Origin: Streptomyces sp. NBC_00690
Lineage (GTDB): Bacteria > Actinomycetota > Actinomycetes > Streptomycetales > Streptomycetaceae
NCBI RefSeq assembly: GCF_036226685.1
Contig: NZ_CP109009.1
Span: forward strand, 1,240,001 to 1,304,000
Direction: 5' to 3'
Length of the DNA: 64,000 bases
Positions 18,543 to 26,529 of this stretch are shown piece by piece; the first letter of the stretch is position 1, and every line of letters begins with the position of its first letter. Position numbers and translations under genes: made by a program. Below the pieces are notes generated by a model, which saw nothing but the letters and a program-made list of their open reading frames with translations, searched no databases and was not told the origin of the DNA.

Positions 18543-19757
18543 TCAGGAAAGCGCTCCGAGCGGGTCGTCCAGTACGGGCTGCCAGGCCAACTCCGCCGCG
18601 CCCACCAATGTGTTGTGATCGAGGGTGCACGCGAGGATCGGAACTCCACCGCTGCGCCCCCACAGGCTGCGGTCGGCGACCACTGCCCGCAGCCGGTCGG
18701 GGTCGGCGTACAGGAGTTCGCGGTGGAGTCCCCCCAGGATGATGCGGTCGGGGTTGAGGATGTTGACCAAGCCTGCGAGTCCGAGGCCGAGGCGGTCGAT
18801 CAGGGCATCGGCAGCAGCGCGCACCGTGGGGTCGTGGTACTCGGAACGCAACAACTCCCGGCACTGGTGCAACAGGCCCACCTCAGGGCCGGGCGCTCTG
18901 CCGGCCGCGCTGAGGAAGGCCATCGGGTCGGTTTCCACATCGAGGCATCCGCGGCTGCCGCAATGGCAGGGACGCCCCTCGGGATTGACGATGAGATGGC
19001 CCACTTCGAGGGCCAGTCCCGAACTACCGGTGTGGAGGCGTCCGTCGAGGACGAGCGCCCCACCGGCGCCGCGATGGCCCGTGGCGACGCAGAGCAGGTG
19101 GTGGGCTCCGCGGCCGGCGCCATGGCGGTGTTCGGCGAGAGCGGTGAGGTTGATGTCGTTGGCGGTGAAGGCAGGTCCGGAGATGCCCGCGACCCGTACC
19201 TGCTCGGTGAAGATGTCGCGTACGGGTGCGCCCGCGGGCCAGGCGATGTGCAGGGGATTGAGTGCAGTGCCTTCGGGCTCGGCGACCGCGGAGGGGACGG
19301 CGAGCCCGGCACCCACGCAGCGTCTCCCGCTGTCGCGCCACAGTGCCGCGCCCGCTGCGACAACCGCGCCGAGCACCTGCGCGGGGTCGGAGGAGACGGT
19401 GATGCATCCGGGCGCGGTGGCGACGATGCGGCCGCCGAGCCCGACCAGCGCCGCTCTGAACCCGTCGGCGTGGACCTGGGCGGCGAGCACGACGGGGCCC
19501 GAGTCATCGACGGAGAGCCGGTGGGACGGTCTGCCCTGGGAGCCGGCCGCCGCTGCGGGTCGGGAGTCGACACGGATCAGACCGAGCGCCTCCAACTCGG
19601 CCGCCACGGCACCCGCGGTGGCACGCGTGACACCGAGTTCGGCGGTGAGGACGGATCGGGTGGGCGCCCGCCCCGTGTGCACCAGTTCCAGGGCGGGGCC
19701 GAGTGCCCCGCGGCCTCGTTCCAGCCTTGTCCGGGCGTTCGTCACCTTGCCGTTCAT
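18543..19757 (-). CDS. ROK family transcriptional repressor
   Basis: 404 aa. An N-terminal winged HTH (about 20-70: APTRSVLTAELGVTRATAGA, VAAELEALGLI) precedes a ROK domain. The ROK part has the phosphate motif region, the catalytic-like NDINLTALAEHR, the glucose-binding EVGHLIVNPEGRPCHC, and the zinc motif CHCGSRGCLDVE. NagC/XylR-type ROK repressors respond to sugars. The gene is divergent from an MFS gene, with 76 bp between starts, so it probably controls that transporter and itself. Its 3' neighbour at 18274 is convergent in no sense; 268 bp separate it from the BrkB gene. Confidence 0.88.
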   Translation of the reverse strand: MNGKVTNARTRLERGRGALGPALELVHTGRAPTRSVLTAELGVTRATAGAVAAELEALGLIRVDSRPAAAAGSQGRPSHRLSVDDSGPVVLAAQVHADGFRAALVGLGGRIVATAPGCITVSSDPAQVLGAVVAAGAALWRDSGRRCVGAGLAVPSAVAEPEGTALNPLHIAWPAGAPVRDIFTEQVRVAGISGPAFTANDINLTALAEHRHGAGRGAHHLLCVATGHRGAGGALVLDGRLHTGSSGLALEVGHLIVNPEGRPCHCGSRGCLDVETDPMAFLSAAGRAPGPEVGLLHQCRELLRSEYHDPTVRAAADALIDRLGLGLAGLVNILNPDRIILGGLHRELLYADPDRLRAVVADRSLWGRSGGVPILACTLDHNTLVGAAELAWQPVLDDPLGALS

Positions 19758-19797
19758 GGGGGCGAGTCTCCCATGGTCCGCGGGTTGTGCAGCCGGC

Positions 19798-19833
19798 TTG
19801 TCCGGATCGCGCCCCTCCCCCTACACTCACTTT
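19798..19833 (+). promoter_or_regulatory. Promoter of the MFS gene, apparently leaderless
   Basis: TTGTCC (19798-19803), 18-bp spacer, TACACT (19822-19827). The GTG start at 19834 lies 6 nt after the -10 element, about where transcription would begin, and there is no ribosome-binding site, so a leaderless mRNA is likely. The region is shared with the divergent ROK repressor. Confidence 0.6.
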
Positions 19834-21081
19834 GTGCCGCAACTAAACAAACTCAGGTCGGCCGTTCCGGGGGGACCGCACGGGGACACCGCGCCCTCTT
19901 CCCTGACCCGCCTTCGCACCGCACTGACCGTGTTCTTCGTCGTGGACGGGTTCCTCTTCGCCGGTTGGGTCGTCCGCATCCCGGCCATCAAGGAGCAGAC
20001 CGGCGCCTCACCGAGCGCCCTGGGCCTCGCACTCCTCGGGGTGTCCGCGGGTGGCATCGTGACCATGTCCCTCACCGGGCGACTGTGCCGGCGCTTCGGC
20101 AATGCACCCGTCGTCGTCGCCAGCGCCGCACTGATGTCGCTGAGCATCACCCTTCCCCCGCTGATGCATTCGGCGCTGACGCTCGGCCTGGTGCTCCTGC
20201 TGTTCGGCGGGCCCTACGGAGCGCTGAGCGTCGCTTTGAACAGTGCGGCGGTCGATCTGGCGGCGGCCCAACGACGTCCGCTGATGCCCGTCTTCCACGG
20301 CGCGTTCAGCCTCGGCGGCATGGTCGGTGCCGGCCTCGGCGCCCTCCTCGCGGGCGGCCTCTCCCCCACCGTCCACCTCGCGCTGCTCGCCCTGGTGGGG
20401 CTGGGCACCACCGCATGCGCGGGCCCGGTCCTCCTACGCCATCCGTTGCCCTCCCCCACCCGCATCGAGCGCACCTCCACCCGTGACCGCCTGACGGGTC
20501 GTACGCGCCGCCTGGTCCTGCTCTGTGGTGCGATCGCGCTCTGCACCGCCTACGGGGAAGGAGCGATGGCCGACTGGGGCGCCCTCCATCTGGAGCAGGG
20601 GCTCGGGGCTTCCCCCGGTGTCGCCGCGCTCGGTTACTCCCTCTTCGCCGGCACGATGACGGTGGGCAGACTGTCCGGAACCCTGCTGCTGGAACGATTC
20701 GGCCCCACCCCGACCCTGGTCGCCAGCGGAACCACCGCAGCAGTCGGCATGCTGCTGAGCGCATTGGCGCCGACCGTGGGATGGGCACTGGCAGGCTTCG
20801 CCGTGGCGGGCATCGGCCTGGCGAACGTCTTCCCCGTCGCCGTGGCCCGGGCGGGCACGGTCGCAGGCCCGGCGGGAGTCGCGGCCACCTCGACGCTCGG
20901 CTACACCGGCATGCTGTTGGGACCACCCGTGATCGGCTTCCTGACCGATTGGTTCTCGCTCCCCGTGGCCCTCATGACGGTCGCGGCTGCCTGTGCGGGC
21001 GCAGCGGTCATCGGGTACACGGCTCGCCGACCTAGCAGCCCCGCCAAAACGAGCCGCTGGGTACCGGCGTCCAACAGCTGA
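19834..21081 (+). CDS. MFS transporter (FucP/YbjJ-like, 12 TM)
   Basis: 415 aa. Twelve hydrophobic segments are visible. The early part reads LTVFFVVDGFLFAGWVVRIP, AIKEQTGASPSALGLALLG and the loop 2-3 motif GRLCRRFG. A second-half repeat has GEGAMADWGALHLEQGLGAS. This resembles YbjJ-type exporters and sugar-type MFS proteins. With the divergent ROK repressor as neighbour, a sugar or metabolite substrate is plausible. The GTG at 19834 is chosen from the promoter position and because the long upstream frame is antisense to the ROK gene. Confidence 0.85.
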   Translation: MPQLNKLRSAVPGGPHGDTAPSSLTRLRTALTVFFVVDGFLFAGWVVRIPAIKEQTGASPSALGLALLGVSAGGIVTMSLTGRLCRRFGNAPVVVASAALMSLSITLPPLMHSALTLGLVLLLFGGPYGALSVALNSAAVDLAAAQRRPLMPVFHGAFSLGGMVGAGLGALLAGGLSPTVHLALLALVGLGTTACAGPVLLRHPLPSPTRIERTSTRDRLTGRTRRLVLLCGAIALCTAYGEGAMADWGALHLEQGLGASPGVAALGYSLFAGTMTVGRLSGTLLLERFGPTPTLVASGTTAAVGMLLSALAPTVGWALAGFAVAGIGLANVFPVAVARAGTVAGPAGVAATSTLGYTGMLLGPPVIGFLTDWFSLPVALMTVAAACAGAAVIGYTARRPSSPAKTSRWVPASNS

Positions 21082-21154
21082 CCTGCGCACATTCCGGGGT
21101 CAGACCGAACCGGGCAGCCAGCCCACCTGCGCTACCCAGTGGCAGAATCACGCC

Positions 21155-21889
21155 ATGAAGACGGCAGAACTCATCACGTCGCTCGTTCAGGACGGCCGAT
21201 CGTTGGCCACCGCGGCTCGGACGGCCGGCCTGGAAGCTCCCGTACCGACCTGCCCCGACTGGCAGGTACGGGACGTCCTTCGCCACACGGGCGAGGTGCA
21301 CCGCTGGGCGACTGCGTTCCTGGTGGAGCAGCACACCGCGTTCCGGGCACCGGTCCGAGAGCCGGGGTTGGACGGCGATGACCTGGTCGTCTGGTTCCTC
21401 GAAGGGCACGAAGCACTGGTGGACGCCCTGGCCACCGCGCCCCAGGAGGTGGTGTGCTGGACGTTTATGCCGGCCCCGTCACCCCTGGCGTTCTGGGCGC
21501 GGCGGCAGGCCCATGAGACGGCGATCCACCGCGTGGACGCGGAATCCGCGTTGGGGGGCGGCCCGGGACCGGTGTCCGCAGTGTTCGCAGCGGACGGCGT
21601 CGATGAACTGTTGACCGGCTTCCACGCCCGCCCCAAGAGTCGGGTGCGCTCCGAAGCGCCACTTCGACTACGCGTCCGGACCACCGACACCGAAGACGTC
21701 TGGACGATGCAGATCTCCACGGACGTTCCCCATACGGTCAGGGACGCGAAGGGCGGGGCGGACTGCGAGTTGGTCGGCACGGCTCAACAGCTCTACTTGT
21801 CGCTGTGGAACCGTCTGCCCCTGAGCACCCTGACGCTCAAGGGAGACCCCGAGGTAGCCCAGTTGTGGCGCGAGCGGTCGGCAGTCTGA
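21155..21889 (+). CDS. Maleylpyruvate isomerase family mycothiol-dependent enzyme
   Basis: 244 aa. The N-terminal DinB-like four-helix domain has VPTCPDWQVRDVLRHTGEVH, with the conserved Asp-Trp and the metal histidine, and WARRQAHETAIHRVDAESAL with further metal ligands (H, E, H). The C-terminal SCP2-like domain follows (PLRLRVRTTDTEDVWTM). Family enzymes use mycothiol, the actinobacterial thiol, as cofactor or co-substrate, and act as isomerases or S-transferases. The specific substrate is unknown. The ATG at 21155 gives the usual N-terminus (MKTAELITSLVQDGRSLA). Confidence 0.85.
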   Translation: MKTAELITSLVQDGRSLATAARTAGLEAPVPTCPDWQVRDVLRHTGEVHRWATAFLVEQHTAFRAPVREPGLDGDDLVVWFLEGHEALVDALATAPQEVVCWTFMPAPSPLAFWARRQAHETAIHRVDAESALGGGPGPVSAVFAADGVDELLTGFHARPKSRVRSEAPLRLRVRTTDTEDVWTMQISTDVPHTVRDAKGGADCELVGTAQQLYLSLWNRLPLSTLTLKGDPEVAQLWRERSAV

Positions 21890-22101
21890 CACCGCCTCAC
21901 TCGCTGGATCAGGTTCCCGACCCAAGTGCCAAGCCCCATGCCAAGCCCATGGGCGCGCCGACCGGTGCGGCGTCAGCTACTCCGTGCCGACTCCTGTGTC
22001 CAACACCTGCTCAGTGTTGGTGGAAGGCGTGACAGGCTCGGGAAGCGACCCCACTGGCCGACACCCCGACCAGTGTCACCGAGAGGTGGTCGCGGGGTTC
22101 C

Positions 22102-22137
22102 TTGCTCGTCGACCACCCCCCTGTGACACTGGGCTCC
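22102..22137 (+). promoter_or_regulatory. Promoter with start codon near the transcription start
   Basis: TTGCTC (22102-22107), 17-bp spacer, GACACT (22125-22130). The ATG of the small membrane protein follows at 22138, 7 nt after the -10 element, with no ribosome site, consistent with a leaderless transcript. Confidence 0.5.
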
Positions 22138-22458
22138 ATGGGGGAAGAGCCACCGTCGGACCACGCGGCACGGCGCACACCGGCAGATCGGGACGCGATC
22201 ACCGTCGAGATCGGGTACGCACTGCTCAGCGCAGCCTTCGCCGCCGCCGTCGTGTTCGGCGCCATCGCGGCACCGAAGTTCCTGTTCACCGCGCCGTACG
22301 CCGTTGAACGGGGACTGCTCGTGCTGGCGGGTGCCTGCGCCGCGCTGGTGTTCGCCGCCCGGGTGGTGACCGTGCTCTGGCGGTTCAAAGGAGCGGGCCG
22401 CGGCAGTCGACGACCGGATCAGCCCAACCAACCGGGCCGCACCAAACCCGACTCATAG
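22138..22458 (+). CDS. Small two-TM membrane protein (DUF6332-like)
   Basis: 106 aa. The N-terminal RTPADRDAITVEIGYALLSA is followed by two TM segments (about 34-53 and 60-83) and a basic, Gly/Pro-rich tail. I recall this pattern from the Streptomyces DUF6332 family; function is unknown. Its last 40 bp overlap the 3' end of the convergent response-regulator gene, so both gene tails share the sequence. Confidence 0.65.
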   Translation: MGEEPPSDHAARRTPADRDAITVEIGYALLSAAFAAAVVFGAIAAPKFLFTAPYAVERGLLVLAGACAALVFAARVVTVLWRFKGAGRGSRRPDQPNQPGRTKPDS

Positions 22459-23084
22459 GCGAGCACCACCAACTGCGCCCGGTCGCGAGCCCCCAGTTTC
22501 ACCATCGTCCGGCTGACGTGGGTCTTCGCGGTCAACGGGGAGACCACGAGCCGGCGGGCGATCTCCTCGTTCGACAGTCCGATGCCGACCAGGGCCATCA
22601 CCTCACGTTCCCGCTCGGTCAGTTCGGCCAGGCCCTCGGCGTCCGCGGGCGCCTTGGAACGGGCGGCGAACTCGGCGATGAGCCTACGGGTCACCCCCGG
22701 CGACAGCAGTGCGTCGCCCGCCACCACGGCACGAACCGCACGCAACAACTCCTCGGGCTCGGTGTCCTTGACCAAGAAACCCGAAGCTCCCGAACGGATC
22801 GCTTCGAAAACGTACTCGTCGAGTTCGAAGGTCGTCAGCATCACGACCTTGACCTCGCTCAGTCGCTCATCACAGGTGATCTGTCGGGTGGCGGCGAGTC
22901 CGTCGCACACGGGCATGCGAATGTCCATCAACACCACGTCCGGGCGCAGTTCGTGCACGAGGTGCACCGCCGTCTGACCGTCCGCGGCCTCACCAACCAC
23001 CTCGATGTCGGGCTGGGCGTCCAGCAACGCCCGGAAGCCCGCACGGACCAGCAGTTGATCGTCGACCAGCAGTACGCGGATCAC
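22419..23084 (-). CDS. NarL/FixJ-type response regulator
   Basis: 221 aa. The receiver domain has acidic D8-D9, phosphoacceptor D54 in VLMDIRMP, a conserved Thr in VVMLTTFE and Lys in FLVKDTEP. The C-terminal LuxR HTH reads LTEREREVMALVGIGLSNEE, then IARRLVVSPLTAKTHVSRTM. The GTG start overlaps the stop of the upstream kinase gene by 4 bp (GTGA), so the two are translationally coupled. Targets and signal are unknown. The 3' end overlaps a convergent small gene by 40 bp. Confidence 0.93.
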   Translation of the reverse strand: MIRVLLVDDQLLVRAGFRALLDAQPDIEVVGEAADGQTAVHLVHELRPDVVLMDIRMPVCDGLAATRQITCDERLSEVKVVMLTTFELDEYVFEAIRSGASGFLVKDTEPEELLRAVRAVVAGDALLSPGVTRRLIAEFAARSKAPADAEGLAELTEREREVMALVGIGLSNEEIARRLVVSPLTAKTHVSRTMVKLGARDRAQLVVLAYESGLVRPGWLG

Positions 23085-24361
23085 CGTGCCCCCTCGTCGA
23101 TCGCGCCCGACTCCCGGGACCTCAACGGTAGATCGGCCACCACTCGAAAGCCCCCTTCATCGTGTTGCCCCGCATCGATCGTCCCACCGAGGGCGGCGGC
23201 CCTCTCCCGCATACCAGCGAGCCCGTTGCCACTGCCTCCGGCATCCGTGCCCGTGGCAGGCCCGTCGTCGTCGATCCGCAGGACGAGTCGGCCCTCGCCG
23301 TACACGATGCGCACCCGCGCCACCCGCGAGCCCGAGTGGCGTACGACGTTGGTCAACGCCTCCTGGACGATGCGGAATGCCGCGAGATCGGTACCGGGCG
23401 GCAACGGTACGGCCTTGCCCTCGGTCTCCACGCTCACGCGAAGGCCCGCGCGTGCCGCCTGTTCGGCGAGTTCGGAGAGCCGGTCGAGGCCCGGAGCCGG
23501 AGCGAGCGGCGCCGTGCCGGGCGTACGCAACCGATCCAGCACCTGTCGTACGTCCCCCAGTGCCTCCTTGCTCGCCGCCTTGATGGTGGTGAGCGCGGTC
23601 CGCGCCTGTTCGGGGTCGCTATCCAGGAGGGCGAGACCGACTCCGGCCTGCACATTGATGACGGAGATGGAGTGGGCGAGCACATCGTGGAGTTCACGGG
23701 CGATGCGCAGCCGCTCCTCGTCGGCGCGGCGCTGCTCGGCACGTGCCCGCTCGGCCCGCGCCCGTGCGAGCGCCTCTCCCCGTACCCGGAACAACTCGGA
23801 GGCGGCGAGCACCGCCACGATCCATGCGGCGAAGGCGAGCTCCCGACCCCAGGGGGCGCTTCCGTCGTCGCCCGGTGGGAGATGGCGGTAAAGCCAGTGC
23901 CCCAGAAGCAGATTGGCCACCCAGAAGCCCCCGAGTGCCCACCAGGCCGCCGATCTGTGCCCGGAGACGACCGCGGCGAAGACTGCCACGGCCAGGGGAA
24001 CGAAGACGGGACCGTACGCATACCCGGCAGCCAGGTAGAGCAGCGTCGCCGCGGCCACACCGAAGACACAGAGCACCGGCCAGCGATTGCGCAGCAGTAG
24101 GAGGGCGGGGCCCACCAGCAGCAGTACGCAACCGATGGCATCCAGCGGTGCGCGGTCCTGCCCCTTGGCCGCAAAAGCGGTTCCGACCAGGACGAAGACG
24201 GTGACCACCAGGGTCGACGGCCAGGGAACGGCACCGGAACAGCGTCTGGTCTCCCACAGCCGAAGGAGGGGCGAGCCCACTCGTTCGGCCTCATGGGTCC
24301 CGGGCGGGTCGCCCTGCGCCCAGGGGGGACGGCCACGACGGCGGGAGCGCAGGTCTTCCAT
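23081..24361 (-). CDS. Sensor histidine kinase (HisKA_3 type)
   Basis: 426 aa. Five or six TM helices span about residues 48-190 with almost no periplasmic domain, so it probably senses a membrane-associated signal. A coiled coil (192-216, rich in Ala/Arg/Glu) leads to the dimerisation motif RIARELHDVLAHSISVINVQ with phosphorylated H225. The HATPase domain has N-box EALTNVVRHSG, G1 IDDDGPAT and GNGLAGMRERAAALGG. It is co-transcribed with the downstream regulator. An alternative GTG start lies at 24370. The pair resembles the many orphan NarL-type systems of Streptomyces. Confidence 0.92.
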   Translation of the reverse strand: MEDLRSRRRGRPPWAQGDPPGTHEAERVGSPLLRLWETRRCSGAVPWPSTLVVTVFVLVGTAFAAKGQDRAPLDAIGCVLLLVGPALLLLRNRWPVLCVFGVAAATLLYLAAGYAYGPVFVPLAVAVFAAVVSGHRSAAWWALGGFWVANLLLGHWLYRHLPPGDDGSAPWGRELAFAAWIVAVLAASELFRVRGEALARARAERARAEQRRADEERLRIARELHDVLAHSISVINVQAGVGLALLDSDPEQARTALTTIKAASKEALGDVRQVLDRLRTPGTAPLAPAPGLDRLSELAEQAARAGLRVSVETEGKAVPLPPGTDLAAFRIVQEALTNVVRHSGSRVARVRIVYGEGRLVLRIDDDGPATGTDAGGSGNGLAGMRERAAALGGTIDAGQHDEGGFRVVADLPLRSRESGAIDEGAR

Positions 24362-24709
24362 GACGGCCACGCTAGACCGGGGCTGCCGACATGGCGTCCG
24401 CTCCACGTGGTGCTCTCGGATACTCCCCACGCAGTACGCGAGCGACGAGGCGCGGAGTGTTGGCGTAGCTCCGCTGTGCGGCGCGGGCCTTGGGTGACGA
24501 GGGCATCGCCTGGAGTGGGGCGACGGAGCCTGGTCATTCCCGTCGGGCTGCTCTCCTGCTGTACCGAGCTGGCAGCTAGGGCAGGCGGGCATCCCCGGCC
24601 CTTTCCCATGCATCCCCGCCTGTCCCCGCCTGTCCCCGCCTGTCCCCGCCCCAGAGTGTCCGCGTTCGCCGGCGACGTTGCGGTACCGGATCAGCATTTC
24701 GGTATCGGG
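24362..24709. other. Intergenic region upstream of the kinase gene, with short repeats
   Basis: About 350 bp between the kinase start and the stop of the TetR gene. No supported gene. It contains a tandem CCCCGCC-ended decamer (24611-24650: one degenerate plus three perfect TGTCCCCGCC units). The kinase promoter should lie here, but I see no convincing -35/-10 pair. Confidence 0.6.
24611..24650. repeat. Short tandem decamer repeat
   Basis: Three perfect copies of TGTCCCCGCC preceded by one copy with CA in place of TG, in the non-coding region upstream of the kinase gene. Confidence 0.9.
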
Positions 24710-25504
24710 TCAGCGCCGAGCTGGGCGGGGTGACAGGGGTGCCAGCAGGCCGACCTCGTGTGCGAGCCGTCGGACGGCCTGGGTGAAGAAGGCGTCGCGC
24801 TCTTCCACCACCCGGTGGAACTGACCGAAGAGTTCGAAGGAGATCAACCCGAAGAGTTGCGACCAGGCCGCGACCAGGGCCACCACGACGGAGGGTGGGA
24901 GGTCGGGCCCGAACTGGTCGGCGAGCCGCTCGGCTTCGACGCGCAACTCATCGTCGAGCGGGGGCAGCGCGAGACCACGCGTTCGGTGGGCGTCACGTGC
25001 CACGGAGATCATGGCGGCGCCCACTCGGGAGGCGGGGACGACGGTGTCCGAGGGGGCGGCGTAGCCGGGCACGGGAGAGCCGTAGATCAAGGCGTACTCA
25101 TGCGGGTGGGCGAGTGCCCAGGCGCGAACGGCCGAGCAGAGTGCGATCCAGCGGGCACGGTGATCGGTCATGATCGCATCGGAGACGTCGGACACATCGG
25201 ATGTGTCAGATGGGTCAGACGTGTCGGCTGCGGTGCGGGCGGTCGGGGTGGTCGGCGAGGCAATGGCTGCTTCCGCAGCAGCTCCGACGGCTTCGTAGGC
25301 GTCCACGATCAGGGCGGTCAGGAGCTCGTCCCGGCTGGGGAAGTAGCGGTAGAGGGCCGAGGAGACCATGCCCAGCTCGCGAGCGACCGCCCGCAAGGAG
25401 AGCTTCGCCGCCCCTTCTGCCGCCAACTGTCTCCGGGCCTCGTCCTTGATGGCCGCGGTGACTTCGATTCGGGCTCTTTCCCTGGCCCCACGGATCTTGG
25501 TCAT
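24710..25504 (-). CDS. TetR/AcrR family regulator with WHG-type C-terminal domain
   Basis: 264 aa. The N-terminal HTH (about 12-58) reads RIEVTAAIKDEARRQLAAEG, LSLRAVARELGMVSSALYRY, FPSRDELLTALI. The ligand domain includes WIALCSAVRAWALAHPHEYA and a typical LIYGSPVPGY segment of the WHG group. Between them, residues 94-109 form a Ser/Asp/Thr-rich repeat (TSDPSDTSDVSDVSD) absent from most relatives. The gene is divergent from the nitroreductase gene, and two near-identical palindromes in between are its likely operators. It presumably represses both. Confidence 0.9.
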   Translation of the reverse strand: MTKIRGARERARIEVTAAIKDEARRQLAAEGAAKLSLRAVARELGMVSSALYRYFPSRDELLTALIVDAYEAVGAAAEAAIASPTTPTARTAADTSDPSDTSDVSDVSDAIMTDHRARWIALCSAVRAWALAHPHEYALIYGSPVPGYAAPSDTVVPASRVGAAMISVARDAHRTRGLALPPLDDELRVEAERLADQFGPDLPPSVVVALVAAWSQLFGLISFELFGQFHRVVEERDAFFTQAVRRLAHEVGLLAPLSPRPARR

Positions 25505-25564
25505 AGGGCGGAGTCTCTCACGCTTCGGAGCAGTGACCAATAACAAGAGCGGTAGCCGCAAATG

Positions 25565-25577
25565 AGAGCACTGCTCT
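25565..25577. promoter_or_regulatory. Operator candidate 1, TetR/nitroreductase divergon
   Basis: AGAGCACTGCTCT: perfect 5-bp arms (AGAGC/GCTCT) around a 3-nt centre. It lies 61 bp upstream of the TetR start and matches the second site at 25617-25629. The same arm also recurs as AAGAGC upstream at about 25544. Confidence 0.65.
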
Positions 25578-25616
25578 TGCTTTGGAGCGGCGGCCCGGGC
25601 ACACTAACCGCAAGAG

Positions 25617-25629
25617 AGAGCACCGCTCT
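25617..25629. promoter_or_regulatory. Operator candidate 2, TetR/nitroreductase divergon
   Basis: AGAGCACCGCTCT: the same arms and the same centre as the site at 25565-25577 except one base. The two centres are 52 bp apart, about five helical turns, between divergently transcribed genes. Confidence 0.65.
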
Positions 25630-25721
25630 CGAAAGGCCATTTCCCAGCGACATGGGTCATGGTCGACCCATGACCCGGGCACTCACCCGGGCCCGCCCGG
25701 CACATCGCCCGAGGAGCCCCC

Positions 25722-26171
25722 ATGACCCAGCGCCACTACATCGCGCCCAACCGCGTGGACACCACCATGAACAAGGCGATTGCCTGGCTCGCCCGTCACG
25801 GCGTCAGCCTGATGGGCACCGCCGAGCTGTCCGTGCGCGGGCGCACGAGCGGCGAATGGCGAAGCGTTCCGGTCAACCCGCTCCCCTACGAAGGGGGCCC
25901 GTACCTCGTATCGGCCCGCGGCGAGTCCCACTGGGTGCGCAATATGCGGGCAGCCGGTGGTGGGCGACTCAAGGTGGGACGGAAGGTCCGACAGTTCACC
26001 GCGATCGAACTGACGGACGAGGAGAAGCCCGTCGTCCTACGCACCTATCTGGAGCGTTGGGGCTGGGAGGTCGGCCGGTTCTTCGGCGAGGTGAACGCGA
26101 AGTCGTCCGACGCCGAGTTGCTGTCGGCCGCACATCGACACCCGGTCTTCCGGATCACGATCACCCGATGA
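25722..26171 (+). CDS. F420-dependent nitroreductase/quinone reductase family protein
   Basis: 149 aa. The DDN-type split-barrel has LMGTAELSVRGRTSGEWRSV, the F420-phosphate region PVNPLPYEGGPYLVSARGES, and HWVRNMRAAGGGRLKVGRKV. Members bind deazaflavin F420 and reduce quinones or nitro compounds. The ATG is preceded by GAGGAG with 5-nt spacing. It is regulated, by inference, by the divergent TetR protein through two operators; an inducible detoxification role would fit. The C-terminus HPVFRITITR is complete. Confidence 0.87.
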   Translation: MTQRHYIAPNRVDTTMNKAIAWLARHGVSLMGTAELSVRGRTSGEWRSVPVNPLPYEGGPYLVSARGESHWVRNMRAAGGGRLKVGRKVRQFTAIELTDEEKPVVLRTYLERWGWEVGRFFGEVNAKSSDAELLSAAHRHPVFRITITR

Positions 26172-26529
26172 GCGGCGTCCTAATGAGCGAGGAGCCCACA
26201 TCAAGGCACCTGACGAGCCTCAACCCAATGCCTTCGACCGATCGGGAGCCTTTCGACCGGTCGGGCGACGGACGCGACGCGTCCACCCACGACCGGGCAC
26301 GGGCAACCTCCAGCATCGGGCGCCGCCGACCACCGTGCGTTTGGGGAGCGAGCGCCGCACCCATGGCAGGGAGGACACCCAACGGCACCGCAGCACCTCA
26401 TGCCCGGTCTGACGACCCGTGGAGTGCGGCCAGCAGCCACCCCCACGCACACCCGATCCCGCGCGAGCACCGGTCAGTACCCGTCAGCGCCCGTCAGCGA
26501 GGAGGTGACGTACCAAGGACTCCCGGGGA
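26172..26529. other. Intergenic region, no gene seen
   Basis: About 360 bp between the nitroreductase stop and the stop of the convergent flavoprotein gene. Frames on both strands lack family resemblance. Short CCGTCAG-type repeats occur near 26474-26500. I saw no clear terminator hairpin. Confidence 0.55.

Noticed and set aside
18273..20486. 737-codon plus-strand frame
   Set aside because: Mostly antisense to the ROK gene, then out of frame with the MFS gene; no motif.
24611..24650. Tandem repeat considered as CRISPR
   Set aside because: Units are 10 bp with no spacers; also true for the 9-mer array at 4627. No cas genes are present.
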